Positions 1-11,104 of a stretch of 64,000 nt of DNA are shown here, piece after piece. The notes under the pieces are model-generated. The model was not told where the DNA came from. It searched no databases and saw only the letters and a list, made by a program, of their open reading frames with translations. Position numbers and translations under genes: made by a program. Each line of letters starts with the position of its first letter. Position 1 is the stretch's first letter. Source of the DNA: Melastoma dodecandrum (lineage: Eukaryota; Streptophyta; Magnoliopsida; Myrtales; Melastomataceae). The DNA is taken from positions 3,596,001 through 3,660,000 of the forward strand of contig JARUPY010000190.1 in NCBI GenBank assembly GCA_029817715.1. Direction: 5' to 3'.

Positions 1-1132
1 GTCAAATGTATCCGCGAGATTATGATTCCAAGTCCAAATTTTCGACTCGTAGAAAAAAAGAATAATCATCAAGACATTTCTTCACCGGTCTAAAATGTGG
101 TGTCAGGGATCTCATTATGACTTCGTACATGACTTCGTACATGTCAGTGTTAATATTAACGAACTGTTTAGGTATGCAGAGGCGAAGCCAGAAACCCAGA
201 TGGCCATAGCCCCTGATTTTTATTAAAAAAAAGTAAAATTAGACTTAATTTTTTAATTTTTTATTAATTTAATGTAAAAAAAATAAAATAATTTAATTTG
301 ACCTCCCTTAAATTTTCTCTCGTTTAATTTGGCCCCGTACGACTATTTTTTTCTGGCTTCGCCACTATAGACATGTTAGTGCACTGTTAATATATGTGAA
401 TGCGTGATTTGTATATCCCAGTTCATTGTTAATATATGTGATCATATGTTACTGACATGTCATTTCGCTGTTTCGACATGTGAGTGCAAATTTTGTACAT
501 GTCATTTAACCGTTCATATATGTATCCCTTCCATTCGTGCATGTCACTATATTGTTTATATATGTGCTCATCATTTTAATACATGTCGTTTAACAGTTCA
601 TACATACAAGAAGAACTTGAGCGTGAATAAAAGTCGAGGCCTGTACGTTCGAGTTCGTATACATATATGAATAGTATATCGATAGAATAAACATATGAAG
701 TTTGAGCTACACCTAAATAGAAAATACAAAAAACCGTGCACTTGTCAACATGTAATTTCCAAGCAATTTCATTATCTTTTTATTTGCCTTTATAATTTGT
801 CTTCTTTAGATTTTTGTTTTTTTAATTCAAACTTTGTCCAACTGAAAAGGTAATCTTTTAGAAAAGAGAAATTCGAGCTTTTTAATGTAAAGTGTGTTTA
901 GTGGGATTTGCGGGCCATGGATTCAACAAAAGGCTTAAGAAAGTATGGATTCCAAAATCTGACATTATGAAAAGCAAAACTCTAAATTTAAAAGATATTC
1001 ATGAGTGCAATTCTTTCCTAAAGACATAAACCGAGTGAATGGTTTTATTTATGTTGGGACACCCACACCAATCAATCATTAGCCCCAGATGCCTGGAAAT
1101 TGATTACAAGCAGAGAATTGGAGGTGGAAGAA
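1..1132 (+). repeat. 3' flank of an upstream CASPL1 copy; segmental duplicate of about 16829-17917
   Basis: This stretch matches, with small indels, the 3' flank of the CASPL1 pseudogene (about 16829-17917) and of the intact CASPL1 gene (about 29530-29938). The first bases correspond to sequence about 40 bp after the CASPL1 stop codon, so a further CASPL1 copy probably lies just left of the window. No gene is visible. About 380-610 is a degenerate run of short AT-rich units built around 'acatgtca' and 'atatatgtg'. A direct 14-bp-scale duplication of 'acttcgtacatg' lies near 120-143. Confidence 0.8.
178..366. mobile_element. MITE-like element with terminal inverted repeats
   Basis: The left end (about 179-193, core ggcgaagccagaa) is the inverse complement of the right end (351-365, ttctggcttcgcc). 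The interior is AT-rich and non-coding, about 190 bp in all. Degraded copies sit at the same place in the other two duplicated units (about 17015-17163 and 29734-29848), so insertion preceded the duplications. A clear target-site duplication is not visible. The class is inferred only from size and terminal repeats; a solo or truncated retroelement piece is possible. Confidence 0.5.
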
Positions 1133-1427
1133 ATGGCAGCTGCCGTTGTGGTTGTCGTCGTTCATGACTTGCTTTGGAAGTTATTGCGAGGGATGGAGCT
1201 GGGTCCGAAAATGGGGAGTTGAAGATCAGCTCCGAGAGATTCGCCACCTCCTGATTTCCGTGCAGGGGGCATTTCCGAGAGACCTTGGGGCTATTGCAGG
1301 GCGCTTTCGAGACCTTGGCAGGCTAGATCCTGTTACCAGCATCATCAATATTATTCCATACCTTGGCAGGCTGAGTCTTTGTTTGACGGTTGTGAAAGGG
1401 GGGGATGGTCGGTCTTTAAACAAATGA
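1133..1427 (+). pseudogene. NLR coiled-coil remnant (5' end only)
   Basis: An ATG at 1133 begins a segment resembling the N-terminus of the two large NLR genes of this window (MAAAVV start, then a DLL motif). The frame stops near 1220. A shifted frame then continues with residues like the coiled-coil region (WGVEDQLREI, then HLLISVQGAF) and a shortened copy of the LGAIAG and IINIIP segments. It is therefore frameshifted, internally deleted and has no NB-ARC. The same start occurs at 17918 in the duplicated unit. Confidence 0.75.
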
Positions 1428-2870
1428 AATGTTGTCTCATGAAAGTGGAACAACTTCAAAAAACAAAAACATATGGTTTGCCCTGAAATATCATACTTAC
1501 ATATGTGATTTTGGACTTAATAAAGGTGGTGCTGAGAATATGGAGGTTATCACATGGACAGAAAAACCAAATGGAACTAAATGATAAAAGCACCACAATG
1601 ATCACTAATCATCATTATCTTCTTTCCATGTAGAAAATATCATATCACTTATTTCTTGTTCCTTTTGAAATCCATTCATTTTTTGGTAGACATAACCATT
1701 CCAAGTACTTACTCATCTACCCATTTATCATGTACAGTAAGAAGGATTGACCTGAAGTTCAATTTGGGATTTTAAGCTTCATGTGTTTGACTAAACTTTT
1801 AGGTGAATCAATATTATTGGATGATGAAATAGAATAATGGAGCCAAAGGGGAGATGAGTAGTGCATTTTTAACCCATGAGAGAGTTCCTCCTCTTCTGAT
1901 TATTTTTTTAAAGAAGAAATTTCATCCCATGTGAAAGCTAGTGAAAATCTGGAAGGAGATTTGCACAGACCTTAAGATTGCCCCCTAGTTTTATTTTTCT
2001 ATTTCAAATCTCTCATACTTAAAATTAATTATGGTTTGATGCGATTTCATATGGAAAATTACATTAAAGGATCTAGCCAAATCATGAATTTTCATTTTTT
2101 TATGGGTTCTTCAATTCATGTTTAACTTTTAATACAATATCGTCTAATGTATAATTGGATTGATATGTCATAATTATGAAATTTTGAGTAAGTAGTACAA
2201 AGTATCACGTTGATTTTTGTGTGATAGGAAATTTATATGCATACATCACTCTTTTCCATACATTGTTGCTCCATGAACATGGAATTATGTTTCAAAATAA
2301 TGTTTTGTCACATCAATTTAAGGGCATTAATCAGGAAATTTTAAAAGTTGCTGCCTTATTTTGTGAAATATTTTTCCGCCAAAAACTATTTTGAAACAAA
2401 GCTCAATTAGCATGACCTTGATTCAGTTTTTCAAATACGTTATAGTTGGTTCATGTTGCACTAAGCTTTTCATAAATATAGCGAGACCCTGACTTTTCCC
2501 TTCATCTTACTCCATGATTTATGGAGTCATCAAGTAATAAAAGAAAAGATGTAAACAATGAAAATAACTCCTAAAAAAAATAATAAGATCTTAGCCTGCC
2601 AATCTCATGAAACAAATCCATTGCACTCTGTCCCAGTGATGAATGACATGGACATGATGATGGCGAAAAATAAATTATCGTATCCAATTCTTTTTCATCA
2701 ATGTTTGGTGTAATTCGCAGAAATAAAAAAGGACTGTTTCTATAAATGTTTATGGTGAAATGTCACAAATTTGAATATTTTTGCATTTTTCAAATTTAGC
2801 TTCGTCTTTATTTATTTATTTCTTGGAAACGAAAGCATAATACTTGACATATACGGGAAGTGCTTGTCAC
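1428..2870. other. Non-coding AT-rich upstream region of NLR1
   Basis: No credible gene is visible. Parts, for example around 1870-2060 and 2440-2520, recur with small changes at about 7510-7960 in front of the deleted NLR remnant, so this is the duplicated 5' flank of the NLR family. A short block near 2835-2870 recurs at about 20325-20365. Confidence 0.6.
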
Positions 2871-3165
2871 GCTCAAGCTCTGTGCTTTGAAGGAAAGCCA
2901 AGTGGAAGAAGATACTTTGAAGGAAGCCAGCGAAACAATCTATGAAGAGCTTTTAGCTTCTTTATGGACTTGGATGGCTGAACTAAAAAGGGTGGGAAAG
3001 AGGAAGGACGAGTGATCCATCCACTCTTGTTATTATTCGATTGGATTGGATTGGATTTGGAGAGAATGTAATGTAATGCCTTATTTCCTACTTGCAGGCT
3101 CACTTTGAACCATATACGAAGGAATCTGGGCCACCTGAGTAGTTCTCCTCCTTTTTTTCTCCTTT

Positions 3166-3174
3166 ATAAAAAAG
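3166..3174 (+). promoter_or_regulatory. Candidate TATA box of NLR1
   Basis: TATAAAAAA lies about 92 bp before the ATG at 3258. The same pyrimidine-rich stretch followed by a TATA motif occurs at 8192-8199 before the deleted NLR remnant and at 46598-46605 before the NLR2 region. Its position downstream of the possible ATG at 3105 favours the ATG at 3258 as the true start. Confidence 0.5.
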
Positions 3175-3257
3175 AAAACAGTCTTCTTTCTTATTTAAAC
3201 TCAATCATTGGTTTGCTTTATATCAGTCTTTTGTTCCGAGTGGAGACGACCGGAGAA

Positions 3258-6200
3258 ATGGCTGCAGCTGTGGTGACTGTCCCCGTTGACGACTTGCTTC
3301 GGAGTTTGAGCGAAGAAGGCCCCATCACGACGCTCGGTCCTCAATGGGGAGTTGAAGCTCAACTCCAAGAGATCCACGACCTCTTGTCTTCTGTTCAGGG
3401 GGTCTTGCCCGAGGCAGAAAGGAAGTTCCCGTATAGCTTTGAGCTGCAGGATAGGATTAGAGAGCTTAAGGATGTCGTTTATGATGCGGAGGACCTGCTC
3501 GAGGATCTGTCCTTGGAGGAACCCTTACGGCTGCGGGATGGAAAGCTGCGCCGCCTCTTCCGGCACGTAGAAAGTTGTTGGTTCGGATGGAGGATGCGCC
3601 GGGAGCTTCGGGCCATCGCAGGTCACCTTCGAGGTCTGACAGATCCACTTATCGGCATCATCCGTAGCATTCCGGCCGAGGTTCAGGAGGTCCTGGAAGC
3701 GCGAGAGATCCCGTTCGTTGGGAGAGACTATGAGAAGGGAGAGATTATCAGGTCACTGTTGGATGGAGGCTCGACCGCTGTGGTAGTAGATGGCGATCCG
3801 GGGAGTGGGAATACCGCACTTGTTCAGGAGGTGATGAAGGATTCAAGGGTGAGTGGGTATTTTGATGTTAAAATATGGGTGAATGTGTCTGCTGGCTCAG
3901 ACACGGACAGAGTGGCACAGGAAATCATAGGTAGTCTAAGGGAAGAGGAAGATGTCGAAGAGGGGGAGGTGTTTGGATGGGAGCAGGCAATTCATCTGTT
4001 AGCGAGGCTTCTCGATGATAGCAAGAGGTGCCTCTTCGTTCTTGACAATAGGTCTGACCAGCATTTGGATTCAGAGGAGTGGTTAAGCTTGACGAGATTG
4101 CTAAAGGGAGGAGTTGCCAGTGGTAGCAAAATCCTCCGCATTTCTCACAGAATTCCCTACCTTATTGGTGCTGGTTTCGAAAAGTTGGATAGGGAAGACG
4201 CTCTCGTATTACTAAGGGAAACGGCTTCCCTGGGAAGGGAGGGATATCATATTTTATTCCACAACCCTCAATTCCTTGAAATCGCGGGAGATATAGTTGA
4301 TGAATGCAAGCGGGATCCGAGAATGATAAAGGCAGTGGGAGGTTACTTGTCCCTCCGACCTCCTGCTGTTGAGGATTGGACACGTCTTCTTAACATGCTA
4401 CTTCATTCTTCCGATCATGCATTATTTTGTTTGCTTCGTGGAGGTTATCCGTACGCTGATTTAACAAGTCCAGCAGTGAAGAAGAGGTACGACAATCTTA
4501 CCCCAAGGATTAAACAGTGCTTCGCCCTCTGTTCCTTGTTCCCAAGAGGTCACCCCATCAACACTCATACCCTGGCCGAGCTCTGGATCTCCCTTGGATT
4601 TATCCACAACAACCACGACAAAGATGACCATCGGCAGCCATTGGAGGATATCGCCTACCATTACTTGGATGTACTGCTCCGGGAAGAGCTGTTCCGAGTT
4701 AAGAAATCCGATATTTCTGGCAAGGTAAAATCTGTCACTCTGCATCCCCATGCCCAAGAATTGGCTCCTTCCATTGCTGGTTGGGAGTGTCTGCCGGAGG
4801 ATTTCTATAAGCCACTGGCATACTATGCGCAACAATATCCTCGACAATATCCTCGACATCAATCAATTATATATTATTGGGGAAATAATTTCCCACACGA
4901 CAAGCTGCGAACCTTTCTTCATTTCGTGGAAGACCGTGCCAAACTGGATGAAATGTACCTCAGTCTCATCCCCAAACTAAACCGCAAGAGAAACCGCATG
5001 CGTGTGTTGGATCTCCATGATGTGAAGGCAGATGTGTTGCCGAAAGGTGTTTGGAAGCTGAAGCATCTGAGATACCTCGATCTTTCAGGCAACAGCACGC
5101 TCGAAATGCTTCCTCCAGCGATCATCAGACTACTCAACTTGCAGACCCTCAAGCTCTCGGGTTGCTCTTCCCTCACGGAATTGCCTTGTGACATGGATAA
5201 CTTGTCCTCTCTCAGGCATCTCTACATCGACGGCTGCAGGAAATTGTCTTTCATTCCAAGGGGACTCTGTGACTTGAAATGCCTCAACATACTCACCGAC
5301 TTCATCTTGCCTCCTGATGATTCAAGCAAAAAAGTTGATTCCGCTGGCCTCACTGATCTTTGTAAGCTGAACGATCTCAGAGGAAGCCTCAAAATCAGAA
5401 ACCTGGGCTGTTACGATGAGGAGCTCATGAACGAAGGATCGGAAGGATTGCTGGATAAGAAAAGTTATTTAGAGTCTGTTGAACTACAATTCATGAATCT
5501 ACCAACAGATTCATTGTTATTAGAGAAGCTCCAGCCACACCCAAATCTGAAAGGAGTGAGAATCTATGGCTACGGGGGTACCCAGTATCCCCAATGGATG
5601 ACTCGACTCTCAAATCACTTGCCAAATCTAGTCGAGATTGCGCTGATCGGATGCGAAAATTGCATGTATCTACCCCTGTTTGGCCATCTGCGTCGTCTAA
5701 AGAAGTTGACAATTCAGGGGCTGCCAGATCTTGAGCATCTGGAGTCAGGTTCAGGACAAAGCCTGCCAGAAGATGATGATGACGCTCAGCCCTTTGGCAA
5801 CCTTTCTGCATTATGCATCAAGGATTGCCCAAAGTTGAACTTCTTGCCAATAATCCCACGTCTCATGAAGCTGACTCTGGTGAATGTAAGCGAAGCGATA
5901 TTCAGGCATCCTTGTCAACTTCCTAACCTAAAGACTTTACGTCTGGATAATATTGAGCTTCTCGATTACTTGCCAGAGGAATGGCTTCGAGGTCTTACCA
6001 GTCTCAAGGAACTTCACATTGGGAGCTGCCCTTCAATGATCTCTTTCTTGCCGGGAATCAGTCGTCTCGGGACACTGGAAACGCTCTCCGTCTGGAACTG
6101 TAAGAAGCTTGATCTGTCCAGAGATGAACAGGGAAACGTCGTGACAGAACTGCAAGGCCTTAAAAGCCTCCGGTGCCTGACGATCTACAAAGCCTTGAAA

Positions 6201-6557
6201 ATGGAGAATCTTCCCGAGTGGCTATCCGATGTTGCTACTCTGAGATTCCTCTGCATAAGATCGTGTCCGAGACTGATGGTGCTACCCGACTGGATTGGGA
6301 GCCTACGATCGCTCAAACTGCTGGAACTGATTCACTGCCCTGGGGTAGCATCATTGCCTGAAGGGATACATCACTTCACAAGCGGCTACCCAAAGAAACT
6401 CACAGTTGTTGGATGCCCACTCCTGGAGAGTCAATTGAGAGGGAAAGAAGCACAAGTAGATGGGCATGTAGCAGACAGATGGAGCAATTACTCGTTTCAA
6501 TCGGAGGAAGAAGAAGAAGAAAGGAAGAAAATACGTGGAGCATCTCACAGGCTCTGA
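3258..6557 (+). CDS. CC-NB-LRR disease resistance-like protein with degenerate NB-ARC (NLR1)
   Basis: Intronless open frame of 1099 residues from the ATG at 3258. The frame is open back to an ATG at 3105, but the extra 51 codons cover the probable TATA region and are not conserved as coding in the paralogues. Order: coiled coil with EDVID-like YDAEDLLED (about 75-83), NB-ARC (about 150-505), then LRRs (about 560-1060) and an acidic EEEEEERKK tail. NLRs sense pathogen effectors in the cytosol, normally switching by ADP/ATP exchange. Here the Walker A motif reads GDPGSGNT (179-186), with Asn for the catalytic Lys. Kinase 2 reads FVLDN instead of LDD, the GLPL region is unrecognisable, and the MHD site reads LHP (495-497). 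RNBS-D (CFALCSLFP, 421-429) is well kept. The length is normal for a CNL. The family call is secure; whether it signals alone is doubtful. Confidence 0.9.
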   Translation: MAAAVVTVPVDDLLRSLSEEGPITTLGPQWGVEAQLQEIHDLLSSVQGVLPEAERKFPYSFELQDRIRELKDVVYDAEDLLEDLSLEEPLRLRDGKLRRLFRHVESCWFGWRMRRELRAIAGHLRGLTDPLIGIIRSIPAEVQEVLEAREIPFVGRDYEKGEIIRSLLDGGSTAVVVDGDPGSGNTALVQEVMKDSRVSGYFDVKIWVNVSAGSDTDRVAQEIIGSLREEEDVEEGEVFGWEQAIHLLARLLDDSKRCLFVLDNRSDQHLDSEEWLSLTRLLKGGVASGSKILRISHRIPYLIGAGFEKLDREDALVLLRETASLGREGYHILFHNPQFLEIAGDIVDECKRDPRMIKAVGGYLSLRPPAVEDWTRLLNMLLHSSDHALFCLLRGGYPYADLTSPAVKKRYDNLTPRIKQCFALCSLFPRGHPINTHTLAELWISLGFIHNNHDKDDHRQPLEDIAYHYLDVLLREELFRVKKSDISGKVKSVTLHPHAQELAPSIAGWECLPEDFYKPLAYYAQQYPRQYPRHQSIIYYWGNNFPHDKLRTFLHFVEDRAKLDEMYLSLIPKLNRKRNRMRVLDLHDVKADVLPKGVWKLKHLRYLDLSGNSTLEMLPPAIIRLLNLQTLKLSGCSSLTELPCDMDNLSSLRHLYIDGCRKLSFIPRGLCDLKCLNILTDFILPPDDSSKKVDSAGLTDLCKLNDLRGSLKIRNLGCYDEELMNEGSEGLLDKKSYLESVELQFMNLPTDSLLLEKLQPHPNLKGVRIYGYGGTQYPQWMTRLSNHLPNLVEIALIGCENCMYLPLFGHLRRLKKLTIQGLPDLEHLESGSGQSLPEDDDDAQPFGNLSALCIKDCPKLNFLPIIPRLMKLTLVNVSEAIFRHPCQLPNLKTLRLDNIELLDYLPEEWLRGLTSLKELHIGSCPSMISFLPGISRLGTLETLSVWNCKKLDLSRDEQGNVVTELQGLKSLRCLTIYKALKMENLPEWLSDVATLRFLCIRSCPRLMVLPDWIGSLRSLKLLELIHCPGVASLPEGIHHFTSGYPKKLTVVGCPLLESQLRGKEAQVDGHVADRWSNYSFQSEEEEEERKKIRGASHRL

Positions 6558-7500
6558 AGAGACAGTGAAATTAAAAAATATATATATATAGAGTATTTTG
6601 TTTAATGAAATTAAATAAATAGAATATAATTTAATGCTACTTCTACAAAGCTGTTTTTCACTTCATAGCTGAATCGTCCAATCGCACATCTCAAAGGGCT
6701 CATAAATTTGGGAACTAAAACTCGACAGAAAGTAATCAAATGCAGAAGAACCCAGGATAGGACTAAAATACCGCAGGAAGCCAAGACTATGTCTTCGTTG
6801 CATACCGTAAACACGAATACTGTTTTCGGAGAAGATGAGCAAGCCTGGACATTTAAAGGAGTCTGTAAAGTAACGTCTAAACAGAGATCGGGACTCTGTC
6901 TCGAGGTCTCTATCAATGAGGCCAAATTCCATTAGCCTACAAAGCATGCCAGCACAGGAAGGAATGTCTGTGGACAAGGGGCGTAATTATTTGAGCAACA
7001 AATAAAAAGAAGCAATCCTCCTCCGTGCCATTCCATTTGTTGCACCTCCAAGAGGTTGGCCGGTGAAAGCAGAGCATACATTTTATCAGATTTTTATCAT
7101 TGATAAATAACACCTTAGTCCATACCCTCTGGCTTTTGCTTTCGCTCTTCAATTCTTCTCACTTTGATGATTCCACATCATCCGTATTTCATCAACGTAA
7201 TACATAGAGTTGATACAGTGTTGGTCTCAATCGAATCCATAGAAAGGATTAATCTACTATAACTCTAACAGGCTAATCTCAATCGAACCTCCCCCCCGGC
7301 CCCCCCCAAAAAAAAGGTGATATGAGCAAAATAATTGGCTAAAGGTCAATAAATTTTATCATAGAGATTTATGAAAGGCTACAATGGAAAGGGGATGAGA
7401 GCAACATGTCCCTACAAAATGTGTGACCGCCAAAAGAATATTAGATTGCAACTTCTATAGATCCCAGGAAAACAAGTAGAAGCGAGAATTTGGATACATT
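6558..7500. other. 3' flank of NLR1, duplicated elsewhere in the window
   Basis: No gene is seen. About 6560-6960 is closely matched by the flank of the terminal NLR remnant (63310-63600), and about 6805-6975 by a shorter piece after NLR2 (50410-50540). It therefore belongs to the NLR duplication unit. A C-rich run lies near 7290-7310. Confidence 0.6.
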
Positions 7501-8434
7501 CCAAGTTCATGTGCTTCCATGAGAGAGTTCCTCCTCTTCCATTTTTTTTTAAAGAGGAAATTTCATCCCATGTTAAAGTCAGTACCAATCTTGAAGGAGA
7601 CTTGAACTGACCTTAAGACAAACCCCATAGTTTTATTTATTTTATTCAAATCTCTCATACATAAAGATTAATTATGCTTTGATGTGGTTTCATTTCATTT
7701 CAAATCATTGTTTTATGGGTTCTTATTTGATCCATATTTAATTTTTTAATATAGTATCGTGTTATGTATGATCGAATCGATACTTCTATCTATGAAACTT
7801 TGAGTAAGTAATAGAAAGTATGATATTGATTTTTGTGTGATGGGAAACTTGTATCCATACATGAGTTTTTTCCAAACACTAGTGCGTGATGCCCATGATG
7901 TGTTTTTCGAATACAATATAGTTGGTTCATGTTGCACTGAGCTTTTCATAGATATAGCGAGAATCTGACTTTGTCCCTACATCTTGGACTTGGATGGCTG
8001 AACTAAAAGGGCGGGAAAGAGGAAGGAAGCACAGGGGGGCCGAGTGATCCATCCAGTCCTGTTATTATTCAATTGGATTGGATCTGTTTTGAAGACAATG
8101 TAATGTGCTAGTAGTTCCTACTAGCAGGCGTACTTTGGGCCATATAGGAAGGAATCTGGCCGCCTCTGTAGTTCTCCCCCTTTTTCTCCTTTATAAATTA
8201 GAAACAGTCTTCTTCTTATTTAAAATAAATTATTGGTTGCTTTTTTTTACTAGTCTTTCGTTCGAGTCGTTAATTATCATTTTGGCTAGAATCCGAAACT
8301 GGCGTTTGGTAAGTTGGGCTTCTTCTTTCTCCTTCTTCAGCTTAAAATAAAATATAAATGGGAACAAGAGAACGACCCCCCGACTGTCTGCTCTTCATCC
8401 TGCCCAACTGAGACGACCGGAGGTGGAGCAACAA
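7501..8434. repeat. Duplicated 5' flank of the NLR family
   Basis: Shortened, diverged copy of the NLR1 upstream region (about 1870-3257), including the GGATTGGATT-type stretch near 8070, the pyrimidine-rich block and a TATA motif at 8192-8199. Compared with the NLR1 flank it lacks several hundred bases and carries an extra block (about 8250-8400). Parts of that block recur near 46670-46740 and 63700-63785. No independent gene is seen. Confidence 0.6.
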
Positions 8435-8710
8435 ATGGCTGCAGCTGTGGTGATTGTCCAGGTTGACGACTTGCTCCGGAGTTTGTGGGAAGGCTCGATC
8501 ACGAGGCTATCTGGCAACAGCACGCTCTAAATGCTTCCTCCAGCGATCATCGGACTGCTGAACTTACAGACCCTCAAGCTGTCGGGTTGCTCTTCCCTCA
8601 AGGAATTGCCCCACGACATGAACAACTTGTCTGCTCTCAGGCATCTCTACATTGACAGCTGCTGGAAATTGTCTCACATTCCAAAGGGGAATCGGCGACT
8701 TGAAATGCCT
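8435..8710 (+). pseudogene. Internally deleted NLR remnant: coiled-coil start joined to LRR
   Basis: From an ATG at 8435 about 25 codons match the NLR N-terminus (MAAAVV, DDLLRSL). They then pass directly into the LRR segment SGNSTL and hit a TAA at 8528-8530. The LRR sequence continues openly as MLPPAII, LKLSGCSSL and LRHLYIDSCWKL to about 8700. Compared with NLR1, about 1.75 kb holding the rest of the coiled coil, all of NB-ARC and the first LRR region is missing. Downstream it runs into non-coding sequence shared with about 26190. Confidence 0.85.
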
Positions 8711-8728
8711 CAACATACTCACCGACTT

Positions 8729-10750
8729 GACATGCCCCATCCATCAATATTCAAAAGTCCCCGATGTGTTGCCAATTTTTTTTTTTTTAATGTTATCCCC
8801 AAAATGAATGATCCCCAGTTGAGTCTTCTGTCTACTCATCCTCCACATTAAAATATAGTCTTTTCCCCCATTTTTGATTCATGAGGATATAATCATTTAC
8901 TAAGCCGTGGCAGTGGTTATATTGATAGGAAACATGAGACAAGATTGGAACCGGATTAGAATTTACGGATCGAACCTCTCACGGTGTTTATCTGTTCCTC
9001 AACATTACCTTTAAGCAATTAGGGAGGGGGCACCTAGTGATTCTGAAAATTATTAAACCCGAAAGATCTTTTCTTTTCCTTTATTGGAATTTAGTTAATA
9101 TGATATGTCTCCAATTAAATAATTTAACGGATTTTCTTTTAATGTCGTTAAATGTAATTTAAATATATTTTAAAATAAAATTATATAACTAAATCTCATA
9201 AAATTTTACCCTAATACCGTTAACCATGAGTTTTCCTTCTTTGATCGAGAGGAAACCCAGAAAAGGAGGAAATAAATGAACCCTAAAATAATATATCAAT
9301 GGATCAGCATGTCCTCACAGCAAATCCATGACACTCCCCGGTTTGTCTCTGCGTTCACACTCCCACACCTCGCCTCTTTCTCATCTAATAAATGTATACA
9401 TCTTGTTATTGGAGGAGTTATGATAGGATACCCAAGGTTGTGAAAATCGTAATATGAGGGTAGGATTGGACGAGTTTACAATTTTATGGTTCATGGCGAG
9501 TTTAATCACATTAGTCACAATCTTAACGAGTTTTACGGATACCCTCAAGGTTGTGAAAATCACAATATGAGCGTAGGATCAGACGAGTTTACGACTTCAT
9601 GGTTTATGACGAGTTTGATCACATTAGACACAATCCTGATGAGTTTTACGGTTTTAAGTTTCCATTTTACTTACCATCCTACGAGTTTATGATTTTGCAT
9701 TCTCCTCCTGATCCGGCGAAGAATCTCGAACCCATTTTTTGTATCCTAAAATAGTAACAACAAATTTTCTGAAAATCCTAAATGGGATAGTTAGTAGAGA
9801 CACAGTTTTACGTCCAGATCAAGGGCAAGCCTTTTAGAGAATATTGTGCGACATGCTCCGTGGTCTTCATCGGCTCAAGAACATCATGTTTGGAAACTAT
9901 GAGAGATTTTCATAAAAAAATCTAGAAAATGAAGATAAGATTAATGAATTGTAGGAAAAAAAATAAGAGAAAGAAAACAGGACAGTCTCTTTCCTTTAAT
10001 TAATACTAGAAATGAGGGCCAAGAGCATCCCATTCCCATCGAAGGAGATTGATTGGAGATGATCAAAGATCAAGAAAGAATGAACCTGTTATTCCTTAAA
10101 TTATTACTAAAAACTCTTCCAACTGCACGATACCCCAACAAAAATTATCACGATTTTTGTAGAAAGTCCTCCCCCATCGTGCTTGTTCATACTGAAAGTC
10201 GGCAATGGCCATTTATTATCATTATCATTGTTGTTTTGTTTCTGTCCCCTATGAATGATCCGACTTAGTTTCATCGTTTCTCAGTTGCTGAAAAAAGGTC
10301 AGTAGTTTTATATACAGAATTTGGTCATCACTTATCCATTAAGTCTTAGATCGTCACTAGGTTTTGGCTTAGTTTTATGGTGAGCTCGATAAATATGGAT
10401 GGAGATGATGAGGGTAGCCGATTTTCATGCCCAACTATCATTCAACAACGTAGTAGCATCATTTAATGTAATAATTCCCACTTCTAAATATTCCCCCACC
10501 TTATCAAAGTACCATAAAAAAATTAAATTCGTGATAGTTATTATTACTTAATCGCTTGATTTCAAAATTCAATGTAATAAATAAATTAATAGCTCATACG
10601 ATTTTAAATACGATGCCTTGAAATAAGATATTGGATAAATTTGTCGTTGGAATTAATTGTGAAAAGGGGTTCACACGCTTCCCCATCCAACTTCTATTTA
10701 ATTCCAAAACCCAATACCCAAACCCCTGCTTCTCTCCTTCCTGACCTCTT
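8729..10750. repeat. Duplicated non-coding region before CASPL1 copy A (matches about 26190-28200)
   Basis: Matches the region before the intact CASPL1 gene almost throughout, with many small indels. No gene is seen in either copy. This copy holds an extra tandem duplication of about 113 bp (9434-9546 and 9547-9659, each starting with aaggttgtgaaaatc) where the other unit has one copy (about 26993-27090). Confidence 0.75.
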
Positions 10751-10758
10751 CTCATGTG

Positions 10759-10766
10759 TATAAAAA
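10759..10766 (+). promoter_or_regulatory. Candidate TATA box of CASPL1 copy A
   Basis: TATAAAAA lies 60 bp before the ATG at 10819. The intact paralogue has TATATAAA at the same spacing (28211-28218). Confidence 0.55.
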
Positions 10767-11104
10767 ACAAACTCCATCCCAATTTCTACCATCCACGAAC
10801 ATCGCACCTCTCGGACATATGGAGACGACGAAGGACACCGGTGTCGTGCCCCGAGGAGGAGCCAAGACCTGGGAAGTCGGCCTCAGGGTGCTCGCGCTTG
10901 CCCTCACGCTGGTGGCCGCCATCGTCCTTGGCCTAGACAAGCAGACCAAGGTTGTCCCTCTTCAGCTGACCCCGAGCCTGCCGCCGCTCGACGTCCCTGT
11001 CCATGCCAAGTGGCACTAACTCTCCGCCTTCGTGTAAGTCACTCGCACACCATGTGGCGTAAGCTGTCCGCGTTACTGTTAAGTATTCCTCTTTGTCTCT
11101 TCTC

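Noticed and set aside
404..670. Cysteine/histidine-rich 88-residue open frame
   Set aside because: It reads through the degenerate 'acatgtca' AT-rich repeats in a CASPL1 3' flank; the paralogous flanks do not keep the frame.
3105..3257. Extra 51 codons in frame upstream of NLR1
   Set aside because: They cover the probable TATA region, the corresponding sequence in paralogues is not an open frame, and the family start is at the MAAA methionine.
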